Assembly (NCBI GenBank): GCA_030533445.1
Contig: CM060075.1
Span: forward strand, 33,619,196 to 33,683,195
Source of the DNA: Cyprinodon diabolis
Taxonomy: Eukaryota; Chordata; Actinopteri; Cyprinodontiformes; Cyprinodontidae
Direction: 5' to 3'
Length of the DNA stretch: 64,000 nucleotides
This document shows positions 48,277 to 57,553 of the stretch, piece by piece. A program made the translations under genes and the position numbers. Every line of letters begins with the position of its first letter. Within the stretch, counting starts at the first letter, position 1. Under the pieces are notes generated by a model that worked only from the letters and a program-made list of their open reading frames with translations, was not told the DNA's origin and searched no databases.

Positions 48277-48888
48277 CTATAAATGTGACTTTACCTTATG
48301 TACACCGTAGTAATTTATCGATATGCCGCACAATGTCCTCCTTTTTGGTGGTATAGAAATGGCCACCCTAGATAACAGGCTCTGACTTGCTTGCAGTTTT
48401 CTATGTAAAAATACAATTGCAACCATAAAGCAATAAATAAATCTACAAATTAAACAACCTAACAATGTAACCATGCTATGAATCAAGCACAGCAAAGAAA
48501 CTCCTTGGCTAAATTCAATAAACCTGAAATCGACGCCTCCCATCATCTCTCTCTTGAATCTTTTAGAAGTTTGGCAGATCAGAAGGTGTTCATTACCTTG
48601 CAATACTTCAACAAGCCTGCCTTGATAATATACTGGCTCTCTCCTTTTGTGGTTTGAATTATAGCAGACAGTTTTTATCCAGACTGCATTAACAATTTCC
48701 TTTCTAAAAAACACCATAATCCCACCAAGATTTCCTCCCAACTCTGTGTTCTTAATATCTGTCTCTACATAGTGTCGATCAAACACTTTTCTTTTCCTGT
48801 TATACACTACTGGACCAAATGCTTCCTTCAGAATACCAGATCCATGTGCCAATCTCCAGATTTTACAGCTTTTATAGGGATAAGGCAT
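48277..48888 (-). CDS. Unidentified 203-residue open frame, possible exon
   Basis: This is the longest open frame not explained by a mobile element. The DNA is AT-rich, where stops are frequent, so a run of this length is unlikely by chance. On the minus strand a good acceptor (TTTTCTTTCAG) ends at 48907, and a donor-like AAG|GTAATG lies at 48597/48596. A 310-bp exon at 48597-48906 coding about 100 residues is therefore possible. That part includes VVYNRKRKVFDRHYVETD and the Gly-rich GGNLGGIMVF. The part beyond the donor is hydrophobic (about residues 130-160) and may be intron. I recognise no family. Confidence 0.3.
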   Translation of the reverse strand: MPYPYKSCKIWRLAHGSGILKEAFGPVVYNRKRKVFDRHYVETDIKNTELGGNLGGIMVFFRKEIVNAVWIKTVCYNSNHKRREPVYYQGRLVEVLQGNEHLLICQTSKRFKREMMGGVDFRFIEFSQGVSLLCLIHSMVTLLGCLICRFIYCFMVAIVFLHRKLQASQSLLSRVAISIPPKRRTLCGISINYYGVHKVKSHL

Positions 48889-48968
48889 GGTGTGCAGTAT
48901 AAGCCCCTGAAAGAAAATGTCCTAGTCAGTAGTTTAGATATGTTTTGCAGATTTTTCCCAGTCTGTTT

Positions 48969-48994
48969 CTCCCTCTCTCTCTCTCTCTCTCTCT
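48969..48994. repeat. (CT)n microsatellite
   Basis: A run of about 13 CT units. Confidence 0.95.
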
Positions 48995-50319
48995 AAGCTC
49001 TCTTTGTTTGTCTATGAGCACAAAATGATACAGAGCCTGGCTTTAGACTTTTGGGTTCTTAGATCTCGACATTGGCTTTATGTCGGCCAGATCTTTAAAT
49101 CCTGAGAGAGCAGCATGGTGGCAATCCCTGCCAATGAGTATTAGGTTTTCATTGGGTGCCCTGAACCTGCTGCAGTCCCAACTGCCCCCTGGCAACACAT
49201 CGAAAAGCTTTTATAATTGTATTTGAACCACAGGCCAACTTAAACCTCTATAAGGAAGTGCAGATGGGATGACTGTGTGTATGTATGTATTTAGCTTTTT
49301 GTATTAAGAGTAATCTCTTATTGCTCCCAATGAAGTGAACATAAACGATAATACAAATATATAGCCAAGCTTACATTACAAACAAATAAAATCATGCTCT
49401 GGGATAAAAAGTCAGCACTGTGTCTTTCTTTATGACCTTCATGGTGTCCGACAACAGGTTCACTAGGAACAGCCAATGGACTCCTCACAGCACTGCTGCC
49501 AAATGGCCTTAACCACTACTCTCCCATTCAGCATGGGGTCAAAAAATGGAGATGACATAATGAGAACCACAGAAGAAAACAGGAGGGTGTGAGTGAAGAA
49601 TGGAGTGGAGGAGATCATTAGTAAAGACGGAATAGAGGGCAAAAAGGTAGTAGAAATGCAAATACAGATAGGGAAGATATGGAAATAGGCTATATGAAAC
49701 GGAATAATGAAGGAAATGGTAAATGGAGAGTGAACCATTTACCATTTGTCCTCCCAGTGTCGCCCCTGTAGGTTTATGCCCAGCTGTGCCCTAAACAGCT
49801 GGAGGTCAATAATTTGCATCTGCTCCAAAACTTCCTGGGACAGATCTGTATTTTTATAGTTGTGTTCAGAAGTTTACATACATTCATCACCATGAATGTT
49901 ACACTAACTTTCAACTCCTAATGTTTTGTATGAAGTGATCATTCCCCATGGTGCAATGATCTCTCAGTATGCTATAGCACAGATTTTGAGCACTAAAGGT
50001 ACATGCTTTTTTAAAAAAATTCACACCGAGTGGAAATTCTTTGTATATTAATAAATGTACACGTACACCACCATCAATATTATATGACTTAATTTGCTTT
50101 GACTTTGTAATTTCCTTGTGTCCAGGTCAAGTCGTTCGAAAAGAACTCTAAAATCATGCAAAACATGTAGTGTGTCTATACACCACCATCTGCTGTAGGT
50201 TAAGAGTTCAGGTTTGTTTTGTTTATTTAGCAAACATTTAACATTTAATAAAATTACATGTAAAAATAGGCTTTAAATCTTAAACAGTTCATTAAAACAA
50301 AAAGCACTGTAATAAGCTG
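48995..50319. other. Unassigned DNA
   Basis: A stretch at 49857-49900 (gttcagaagtttacatacat) resembles the terminal repeat of fish Tc1 elements, but no matching right end was found. Two overlapping minus-strand frames at 49463-49745 are Phe/Ile/Ser/His-rich low-complexity readings. Confidence 0.35.
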
Positions 50320-50324
50320 GTTTG

Positions 50325-51138
50325 TGTCATGATTTTATCTAAGGCTCGGACCCACATGTAGTGAAACCAAACAGAGAGACACGGATGAAAAGTTTGACGG
50401 ATTTTATTGAAGATGTTAAGCTCGGTGCAGAGTTTCCGTGAACTCTGCTCAGCCGGAACTGGAAGGCGAGGGGAAGACAGACTGTTAGTTCAGGCTCAGT
50501 GGGAAATTTGATTTGTTGATCTTGAAGGAGAGGATCTGATTGTTGACTTGCGTTTCTAGAGAAGTGAAGGATCCTTGACTCCAATCTGTGTGTTGGTTTT
50601 CCAGTGTATGTCTGATTCGGCGGAGGGCGGAACAGCGTTTACCCAGAACTCGGACGGTGTAGGTGAACGGCCACGCTGATTGCCACTCAGATTTCCTGCT
50701 GTACTTGAACGGGTCGTGCTGAAGATGATTCCCTTGCTCATACAGTAATTTCAACGTCCTCAAAAAGGAGACCAGGGATCCAAACCTTCCGTTTGAATCC
50801 CTGGCTCAATTTAAGACTCAGTTGATCCCCCCTGGGAGAGGAGGTCCGAAAAGGTCCAGTTTGCAGGATGACTTCCTGCCGAGAGCCAAAGACAAAAACA
50901 AAGTTAAAACTCAGGGAAACAAGAACTCAGTCGGACTCAGCTGCAGTCTAGCTTGGCTAGAGTACCAAAAACTGGCCAACACTCTGGCGTCGAGGTAGTG
51001 GCAAACAGTAGCTTAAGAGCACTCCGTTAATGAGGTAACCGTCAGCAGGTGTGTGAGGAGGCGAACCGGAGCCAGGCGCCTCCTGTTGGTGGAAGGAAGA
51101 CAAACACAAAAACAAACACACACATAGGAGCCCTGACC
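50325..51138 (-). mobile_element. Solo LTR, 814 bp, inverted
   Basis: The left end TGTCATGATT matches the reversed end of the solo LTR at 26137-26846. The sequence gtttg flanks both sides (50320-50324 and 51139-51143). The right end reads CCCTGACC where an LTR would give ACA, so one terminal base seems mutated. Read on the minus strand, AATAAAATCC near 50400 is a likely polyadenylation signal. The unit is clearly GC-richer than its flanks and has no internal coding region, so the overlapping minus-strand frames at 50339-50763 are not genes. Confidence 0.7.
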
Positions 51139-51143
51139 GTTTG

Positions 51144-51639
51144 GATTCCTATAAGTATTGACTTTATTGGAAACACAAACAGATTAATATCTATCAAAAT
51201 TAAAGTTCTGAATTAATTACACAAATATTCATTTTATTTTGTCAATGTAATAAGTTACAAATTACACTGTTAATGCAGTCTGTTCACGTTTTCCACAACT
51301 TCACCATTCTATAAGGTTTAGATGGATTTCATACCCTCATATTGATTAGAACAATACCAAGGATTAATAGGATATATATGTAGTGAGGACCAGGCACGGA
51401 CTGGTAATCAGGGGTAATCGGGCGTACCGGGCATTTGCAAACCTCGCTGCATACACACATACAAAACAAAACAAAATAAGCAATTAATTTAAGTTAATTA
51501 AAATTAAAATTTCAAAGATTAGGTACATAAAACAATAACAATGATTACGGTTACAAATAATAATATAGAAATAAAACAAATACATAAAACTATTGCACTT
51601 AATAACCAACATCGGTTAGTTTTTCTAATGTGATACACT
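51144..51639. other. Unassigned AT-rich DNA
   Basis: A short block at 51385-51440 (aggcacggactggtaatcag) may be the edge of another repeat. Nothing else is recognised. Confidence 0.35.
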
Positions 51640-52010
51640 TTGACATTTCTCTGATCCAAGATCAGAGTAGATCAGTTTCTCTCCAAGATAGTGCAATCAG
51701 CCTGCAGGAGGCCAAAGTTTTTCAGATTCGTACACTTAGAGTTCACATGAAAGCAATCCAGGTACAGATTTTTATTATGCAAAGTACCTGAGTCCCAATG
51801 ATTATACTCACATTGCGGACTACCCTTTTCCAAAAATTCACCTACTTAGGACATTCCCATAAACAATGGATCAAGTCTTAGCTTGTATAACATCTACAGA
51901 TAGCAGCGCTGTGTCCTTGGTGTTATCTTTAGATATTGGATTATGTTGAGGACCCTTCTAATTTTATGAAGTCCCTGATGGCTTTGTACGAACCCATTCT
52001 GGTCATTATG
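51640..52010 (-). mobile_element. L1-type LINE ORF2 C-terminal fragment
   Basis: Read on the minus strand, interrupted by stops, the sequence gives a Cys-rich block followed by LIHCLWECPK and NFWKRVVRNVSIIIGTQV. This resembles the C-terminal region of L1-clade ORF2 proteins, where a zinc-knuckle-like Cys pair precedes HxxxxCP and FW. It has no intact frame. The limits are approximate. Confidence 0.5.
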
Positions 52011-54960
52011 TAACAAAAAAAGGAATATGTGTTAGTAATTGATAAACTAGCACTTTTAACGGAGTTGTGGAGCACTCTTCCTAAGCTGCCATCTTGGTCC
52101 GTGGCACCACAGCGCCCCTACTATGTTTTTTTTCTAAGGAAGATTGGCACATCCATATTATGACTGAAATTCATAAGAATGAATGGGTTCAGAACATAAG
52201 AGTAACCAACAAAATCAGAATTCACCAAAAACATACTTCAACAATAACAATGGCATATTGCAGAGTACTACTTACTTGTGCAGCAAATCAGTTTTGAATT
52301 GTGCCATGGCTCTTCAACATACTTATTTTCACAGTTGTGTCCTATGGCAGGTTTTTTTTTTTTTTTTTTTCATGCCAAGGTTTCAGAGAATATACCTTGG
52401 GAAGTAGAAGCTTGCTAGGGGTATAACACCATATCATTGTTTTTACTGGTGCCGAGTAGGCGGAGATTAGAGTTAAACGACATGTAGATGTGTGTACAGA
52501 AAATGAATGTTGTTGTGTAAACAGGGCTTAAGTTAACTCTATAGTCTCCATGACCCTTATACCCCTTCGTAGGAGTAATTCATTTCTTGAACAAATTGTG
52601 AATATGAATAAATAAGTTTTCTTTACCTTGACCTCTCTGCATCTAGCCAAAACAGCATGTGAAATTAGAAAGTGTGGTTCTATCTCACTGCATAACTCTT
52701 TCCCAGCACATCACAATTCCCTTTTGAAAAGGAACTGATGATGCTACTATACATTTGTATCTATTTTTATAATTGAGGTGAGACTTTTTGTATTTTTCAT
52801 TTTGGAAAATTTTCTCTACAAGCAAAGTTGTGTAACTGCAATTAAGTTGCCTTGGCATGACTCGTCATAGAGTTGTTCGATTGAAACTCTGTGATGACTA
52901 ATCCCAAATATTTAAAGTAGGTTAACTACAAGTTTTGAAACAACGTCCTCATGAATATAACTTGTACACATGCTCACTGAGTAGAGCTAAAGATGGCTTC
53001 ATTTACATTCAAAACCAATACCTTTTAATCTTAAATTAGGCAATCAGATGACAAGAAAAACATTAAATGGTAAATAAATATTTAGAAAAATATATACATT
53101 ATAAATGGCTCCTTATGCATTAATGGCTCCTCTGTATAAATGTTATATTACCAATATATAGCTTTTGTCTAATAAACAGTAAAAAACAGTTGCTGCATAA
53201 TAGCTTATTATGTCGGAACATCTGCCCTAACCCCTATATCGCTCAATCAGTATATAGAGTGGGGACTATATAGTGGACTTTTTAGTGGAATCAGTTTACT
53301 GGCCGTTCGGGCAAATGATCACTACGTTTTGCTTCCCTTTGGTCACGTACCTGCTCCACCATGCATCACTTGCACCATCTTTTTTATTAGTCGAAGCTGT
53401 CGGGTAATGACAGCCTATGGTGACAGTGGGCCGTGACAGCAATTCCCACAATGCTCTGTGTGGAGAGCTCTCCTCGCAAAGCATTCCAGAATATATCTGC
53501 CTCTTCTGTGCGCTTTCTGTTCTTTTTATACACCTCTTAGACACTTTTTATCCTCGTGCAAAAAGGTAAAATGACTGTCTGAAACCCTAGCTCACCACAG
53601 ATATACATCTGAAAGTGCGCAAGCACGTAGGACCGCCTTCAGTAAACATATCACCAGAATGATTGACAATGAGGAGGACCACTTATTTAGATGATCCAAC
53701 CGGAAATAAAAGGTTGTCCTCTATACCTTTAAAGAAAATAAACTTATAATTGAGAGTTCATTTGGTATTCATCATAGACTATAAATGTTTGTCTACGAAG
53801 GATCATGATTTGGCTAATGGTCATAGGGCAAGAGGCATGTTACAACCCTTGACAATGTTCATAGGGCAATAGAGTGACAAACCATAAGGAAAACCACACA
53901 CTGACATATTTACCCTTGGAGTGATTATCTGTACCCTTTAACCTCTCTAGATTTTGTGGGGCTAAGGTAGGTTTAGAGTTCCATCTCTATTCTTTGTGAA
54001 AAATAAGTCTAACATCTACGTCAATGCTTTTTACATGCTGTCACACAAAATACAAACAAGTTTCTCTGAACCACTTATTTGAAACCCTTGTCATACAGGC
54101 CAATATGGTTGACACTATATTCAACCATCAGTCTATTCATCATACATATGTTCACCACGATCCCCTTTAATGGAGTTAAAAACAAGATATCCACAACTGA
54201 TTTAAACAAACCAAAGCAAACCAAAGCATATAATTTGGCTGTAACAGTGTTTGTGCAGCCACTTAACCTGAGCCTGTCATTTGTTCTGCAGCTTTAAACA
54301 TTGGTAGCACGCATGGCTAGCTAGATCTATAGTGACTGCCACCCACAATGGCTCTCATATGCCGACATGCCCTTTTGCTCCTGACATGGAACTCCAAACA
54401 CTCTGATAATTGTGAAGATTAGAGAGGTCTACCAGTGAACGAGCTTTTAGATGTCACTTACCCTGAGCAGATCTAACACCATTATTTTTGTGAGATAATT
54501 CTGCTGAACAGGTGAAGTTTCTTTTTATGTGTCTAGTTCTTGATTAATACTGCTCTTCCGTTTTATTTTCTATGTTTGAACCCCAAATAGAAAAATTGTG
54601 AATTTGGCAGCAGAGCTCTGAATGACTCATTAAAATTATGAGATTCATAACCTTTATGATCTACAAAGCTCATCTTGCCCCCAGTCTCAGCCAAATAAAA
54701 TGTGCCAAAAGTCAGAGCCCTCTTTGTGTCTAATTAAGTTAAAAACACAAGCTGTACAATAGTATTGGTGTCAATCTGTTGCAGAAAGTATTACACACAT
54801 CTTAATAAAACTGGAAAACTTTTTTGAAAGTTATTGTTTTTAAAGGGAAACTTTTTATTTTCATTTCTCTCTGGGATTTATTATGTATTTTTGAATTGAA
54901 ATGAATTAATTTAAAGAGAGATTGTAAATCTTGTTATTTTTTAATCATTCAGGGTATGCC
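52011..54960. other. Unassigned DNA
   Basis: A block at 53215-53600 (ctatatcgctcaatcagtat and actatatagtggac) looks like an old interspersed repeat. The 82-codon minus-strand frame in it has no domain. No gene is recognised. Confidence 0.35.
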
Positions 54961-55173
54961 TGTCATGATGGGACTCTGATTAAACCCATATGCAGAACAC
55001 CACAGGAAACAGAGTAAAAGTTTAACAATTTATTTGAGAAGCACACACAGAATAAATGATTGAACTGGTTCTGGTACTGGTCCAGGACTGGTTTCACAGA
55101 GTAATCTGCAGAGAGGGATTGTTTGGTTAGCCAGGTAGCAGCGATGTCTTGACAGAGTTTTGATTCTGATTTG
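54961..55173 (-). mobile_element. Partial inverted LTR
   Basis: It begins tgtcatgatgggactctgat. On the minus strand it aligns to the last 210 bases or so of the solo LTR at 26137-26846 (shared ctctgcaga, ccagaaccagt and gttctgcat words). It stops exactly where the CACTA-like element starts. The missing half is not found beyond the other end of that element. Confidence 0.7.
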
Positions 55174-55175
55174 TA

Positions 55176-55187
55176 CACAGTAAAAAA
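55176..55187. repeat. Left terminal inverted repeat
   Basis: CACAGTAAAAAA is matched by TTTTTTACTGTG at 63269-63280. With the flanking gta/tac the symmetry extends to 15 bases, so the exact element edge and target duplication (TA) are not fully certain. Confidence 0.75.
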
Positions 55188-55249
55188 TGTGGTGTTAATA
55201 TTTCAGTGTAAACTTAATTTAATCTAAATAGAGTATTTATAACTATATG

Positions 55250-55652
55250 GAGTGTAAATCGGCTCTGGTGTTGGAGTTAAAAGTCAGAGTAAAATGCTAC
55301 ATTCACGCAGTGAATCTTTTGACTCTGTCAAGTGTCAATAACGCGCCAATAAAGAGTTTTGGCAACCGCGAAGAGGAGAAGGAGGAGGAAGAAAGAAGAC
55401 GAAGCAGCAGTTTTCTGAAGTTCGTGAGACGGCTACTTCCATTTTGGATTCTGAACGGAGTTGTGCTACAGAAAAAGTAAGTTACTTAAAACCCCTCCAT
55501 GTCTCCTCATTTTTGTTCCTGTTTTATTCCGTTGTTCACACTCAGGGTAGCGGGAGAAAGTTCTGTTAGGGCGAGAGCCGAGGGATAGCCCTATGCTAGG
55601 CAAGTTGTCCACCTCAAAATATTTGCTCACTTTTTTTCTGAAGGCTGTCAAG
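55250..55652 (+). promoter_or_regulatory. Probable 5' leader exon(s) of the element
   Basis: A good splice donor (AAAAA|GTAAGT) follows 55476, and another (CAAG|GTAAGA) follows 55652. Either could join to the acceptor before exon 1 at 57551. The 77-codon frame at 55247-55480 is probably leader and not a separate protein. No TATA box is assigned. Confidence 0.45.
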
Positions 55653-55829
55653 GTAAGAATACGTAACTGTTATAAATTGTAATAGTATTAATTTCTTATG
55701 CCATAGCCCCAGGTTCCGTGGGTAATTCGGGGTCGTAGCACCCACCGCGTCATGTTAGCATGGTTAGCTTCATTGATGTAGCAGCTAACAGGCGCCATAC
55801 TGCTTGTACAGATTATGTTCAAGTGTATC

Positions 55830-57432
55830 CAGCGGCGTAGGAACCGGGGGGGGGGACGGAATATAAAAGCCAGGTGGATACCGCAAAATATTAGATTTTG
55901 ACATTTTTTTAACTAGCGTGCTTTTATTTTGAAGGCGCAGCATAGCGTTAGGTCACTGTACTCCCCCTCCCCTCTCTAATCTGCTCCGTGTTTGAGCACT
56001 CAGAAGGTAGAGAAACGGCGACACAGAAGTCAGAAACATGTGAATGAGGTAAAATTGTCTGTCGGGATGCTGCTATGAATATTGCCTATTTATAACGTCT
56101 TGTTGTCAGTTCACTTTCATATATAGAAACTGAATCTTTTTGGTTTAGTCATCTTAGTCTTGTACGGAAGAGGATTAGGGCCACTGGAAAAAAAAAGTTA
56201 ACTGATTTTTAAATTTTTTTTTTGTTTAACATGGGGGAAAAAGTCAGAATTCTGACTTTTCTCAGAATTCTGACTTTAATCTCAGAATTCTGACTTTTTT
56301 CTCAGAAATCTGACAGATGATTAATATTTCTAATCAATTTACAGTGTTTTTATTTTTTTGAGGGGGGGTACTATACAGATATATACAAACAAGAAGATCT
56401 AACTAAAAAATAACCAGAATATATGTTTAGAGTAAAGATTGACTACTTGTGTTTACACAAGCACACAATTTCAAATCTGCTGAGCTTGCTGTGCGAGAAA
56501 ATGTAAAATATACGTATAAAGAAATATAACAGGAAGTACTGCTAAAACATAAACTAAATGTTAAATAATGTAGATATTGGTTTAAAAAATTCTCCAGATT
56601 TGGAAATTTGGAAGGAATACATAATTTTGAAATTAATCAACAAATCTGGTAAAAAAAAAAATAAATAAATAAAAAATAAAAGTTGCACTTTTTTACTTGA
56701 GGAATTTGTTGAATAACTTCATAATTATGAGTTTAACTAGTTGGAGGTAATGCTACACTTCTCTGCTTACTGCCCTGCTCATAAAAGGTAAACATTATAA
56801 ACCCACCATTCATTTTCTGCACTATTTGGAAAACACAACACAAATGTAATATAACAAAAGTATATAACATGTTAGCATCAAGCCACAGCCATGTCTGTTT
56901 TAGAGACTAGCTCTCTTGTTCTCCATTAATGAGGGGACCCCTGGGGAACGTAAAATGTTGCCTAATTCTGTCATTTTCCACCAATGTGTCACCGGCCACC
57001 TCAAACAACTCACATCTTTGTCAGTGAAGCTGAGTGCTCCACATCTCTTCCTTCATGGTGCCCTTCTACATTAAGATCCAAAATTCTGAGATTAAAGTCA
57101 GAATTCTGAGAAAAATAGTCAGAATTCTGACCTTTTTCCCGTATTAAACTGAAATGAAATGTAAAAATCACTTAACTTTTTTTTTTTTTTTCAGTGGCCC
57201 TAATCCTCTTCCGTAGTCTTGGGATGATCACTCATCCAATATTTAACTGCTAACTTTCTCTAGACGTTTGCCACGCTAGCCAAAATTTTTTTATTTTATT
57301 TTTTTATAGATCTCATTTCAGTACAATGCCACCACCAACTAAAAGGCTGAAACAGCAGTAGGACTTACTCAGCTTTTTTAAAAAGAGAAACGTCAGTGTG
57401 ACCCCAATAGTAAACATATTCCTACGCCCTTG
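55830..57432 (+). mobile_element. hAT-type element, deleted, nested in the CACTA-like leader intron
   Basis: The 8-bp sequence agtgtatc flanks both sides (55822-55829 and 57433-57440). Ends are CAGCGGCGTAGGAA and, as reverse complement, CAAGGGCGTAGGAA. A short frame near the right end (MPPPTKRLKQQ, then a stop, then LLSFFKKR) resembles the beginning of hAT transposases of the zinc-finger-MYM type. The rest of the transposase is gone. A second element is nested inside at 56163-57215. Confidence 0.82.
56163..57215. mobile_element. Long-inverted-repeat element nested inside the hAT
   Basis: The left end TACGGAAGAGGATTAGGGCC and its reverse complement at 57196-57215 begin inverted repeats of roughly 150 bp. 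These contain tandem copies of a tcagaattctgacttt unit. The sequence gtcttg flanks both ends (56157-56162, 57216-57221). There is no transposase frame. The superfamily is not assigned. Confidence 0.85.
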
Positions 57433-57553
57433 AGTGTATCAGGAATATGAACTCAGTTTTCAAATGGCATTACCTTTAAAGTGCATAAATTAACTATTAA
57501 AATGTGTTTGTCATGGTTGTTTATTTTTGTTATTCTTTCTTTTCAAACAGACC

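Noticed and set aside
49857..49900. Possible Tc1-type terminal repeat (gttcagaagtttacatacat)
   Set aside because: Only one short end is similar. No inverted partner or TA-bounded unit was found, so it is not listed as an element.
55247..55480. 77-codon frame near the left end of the CACTA-like element
   Set aside because: It runs into a splice donor and is Glu/Arg low-complexity at its end. It is better read as leader sequence of the downstream gene.
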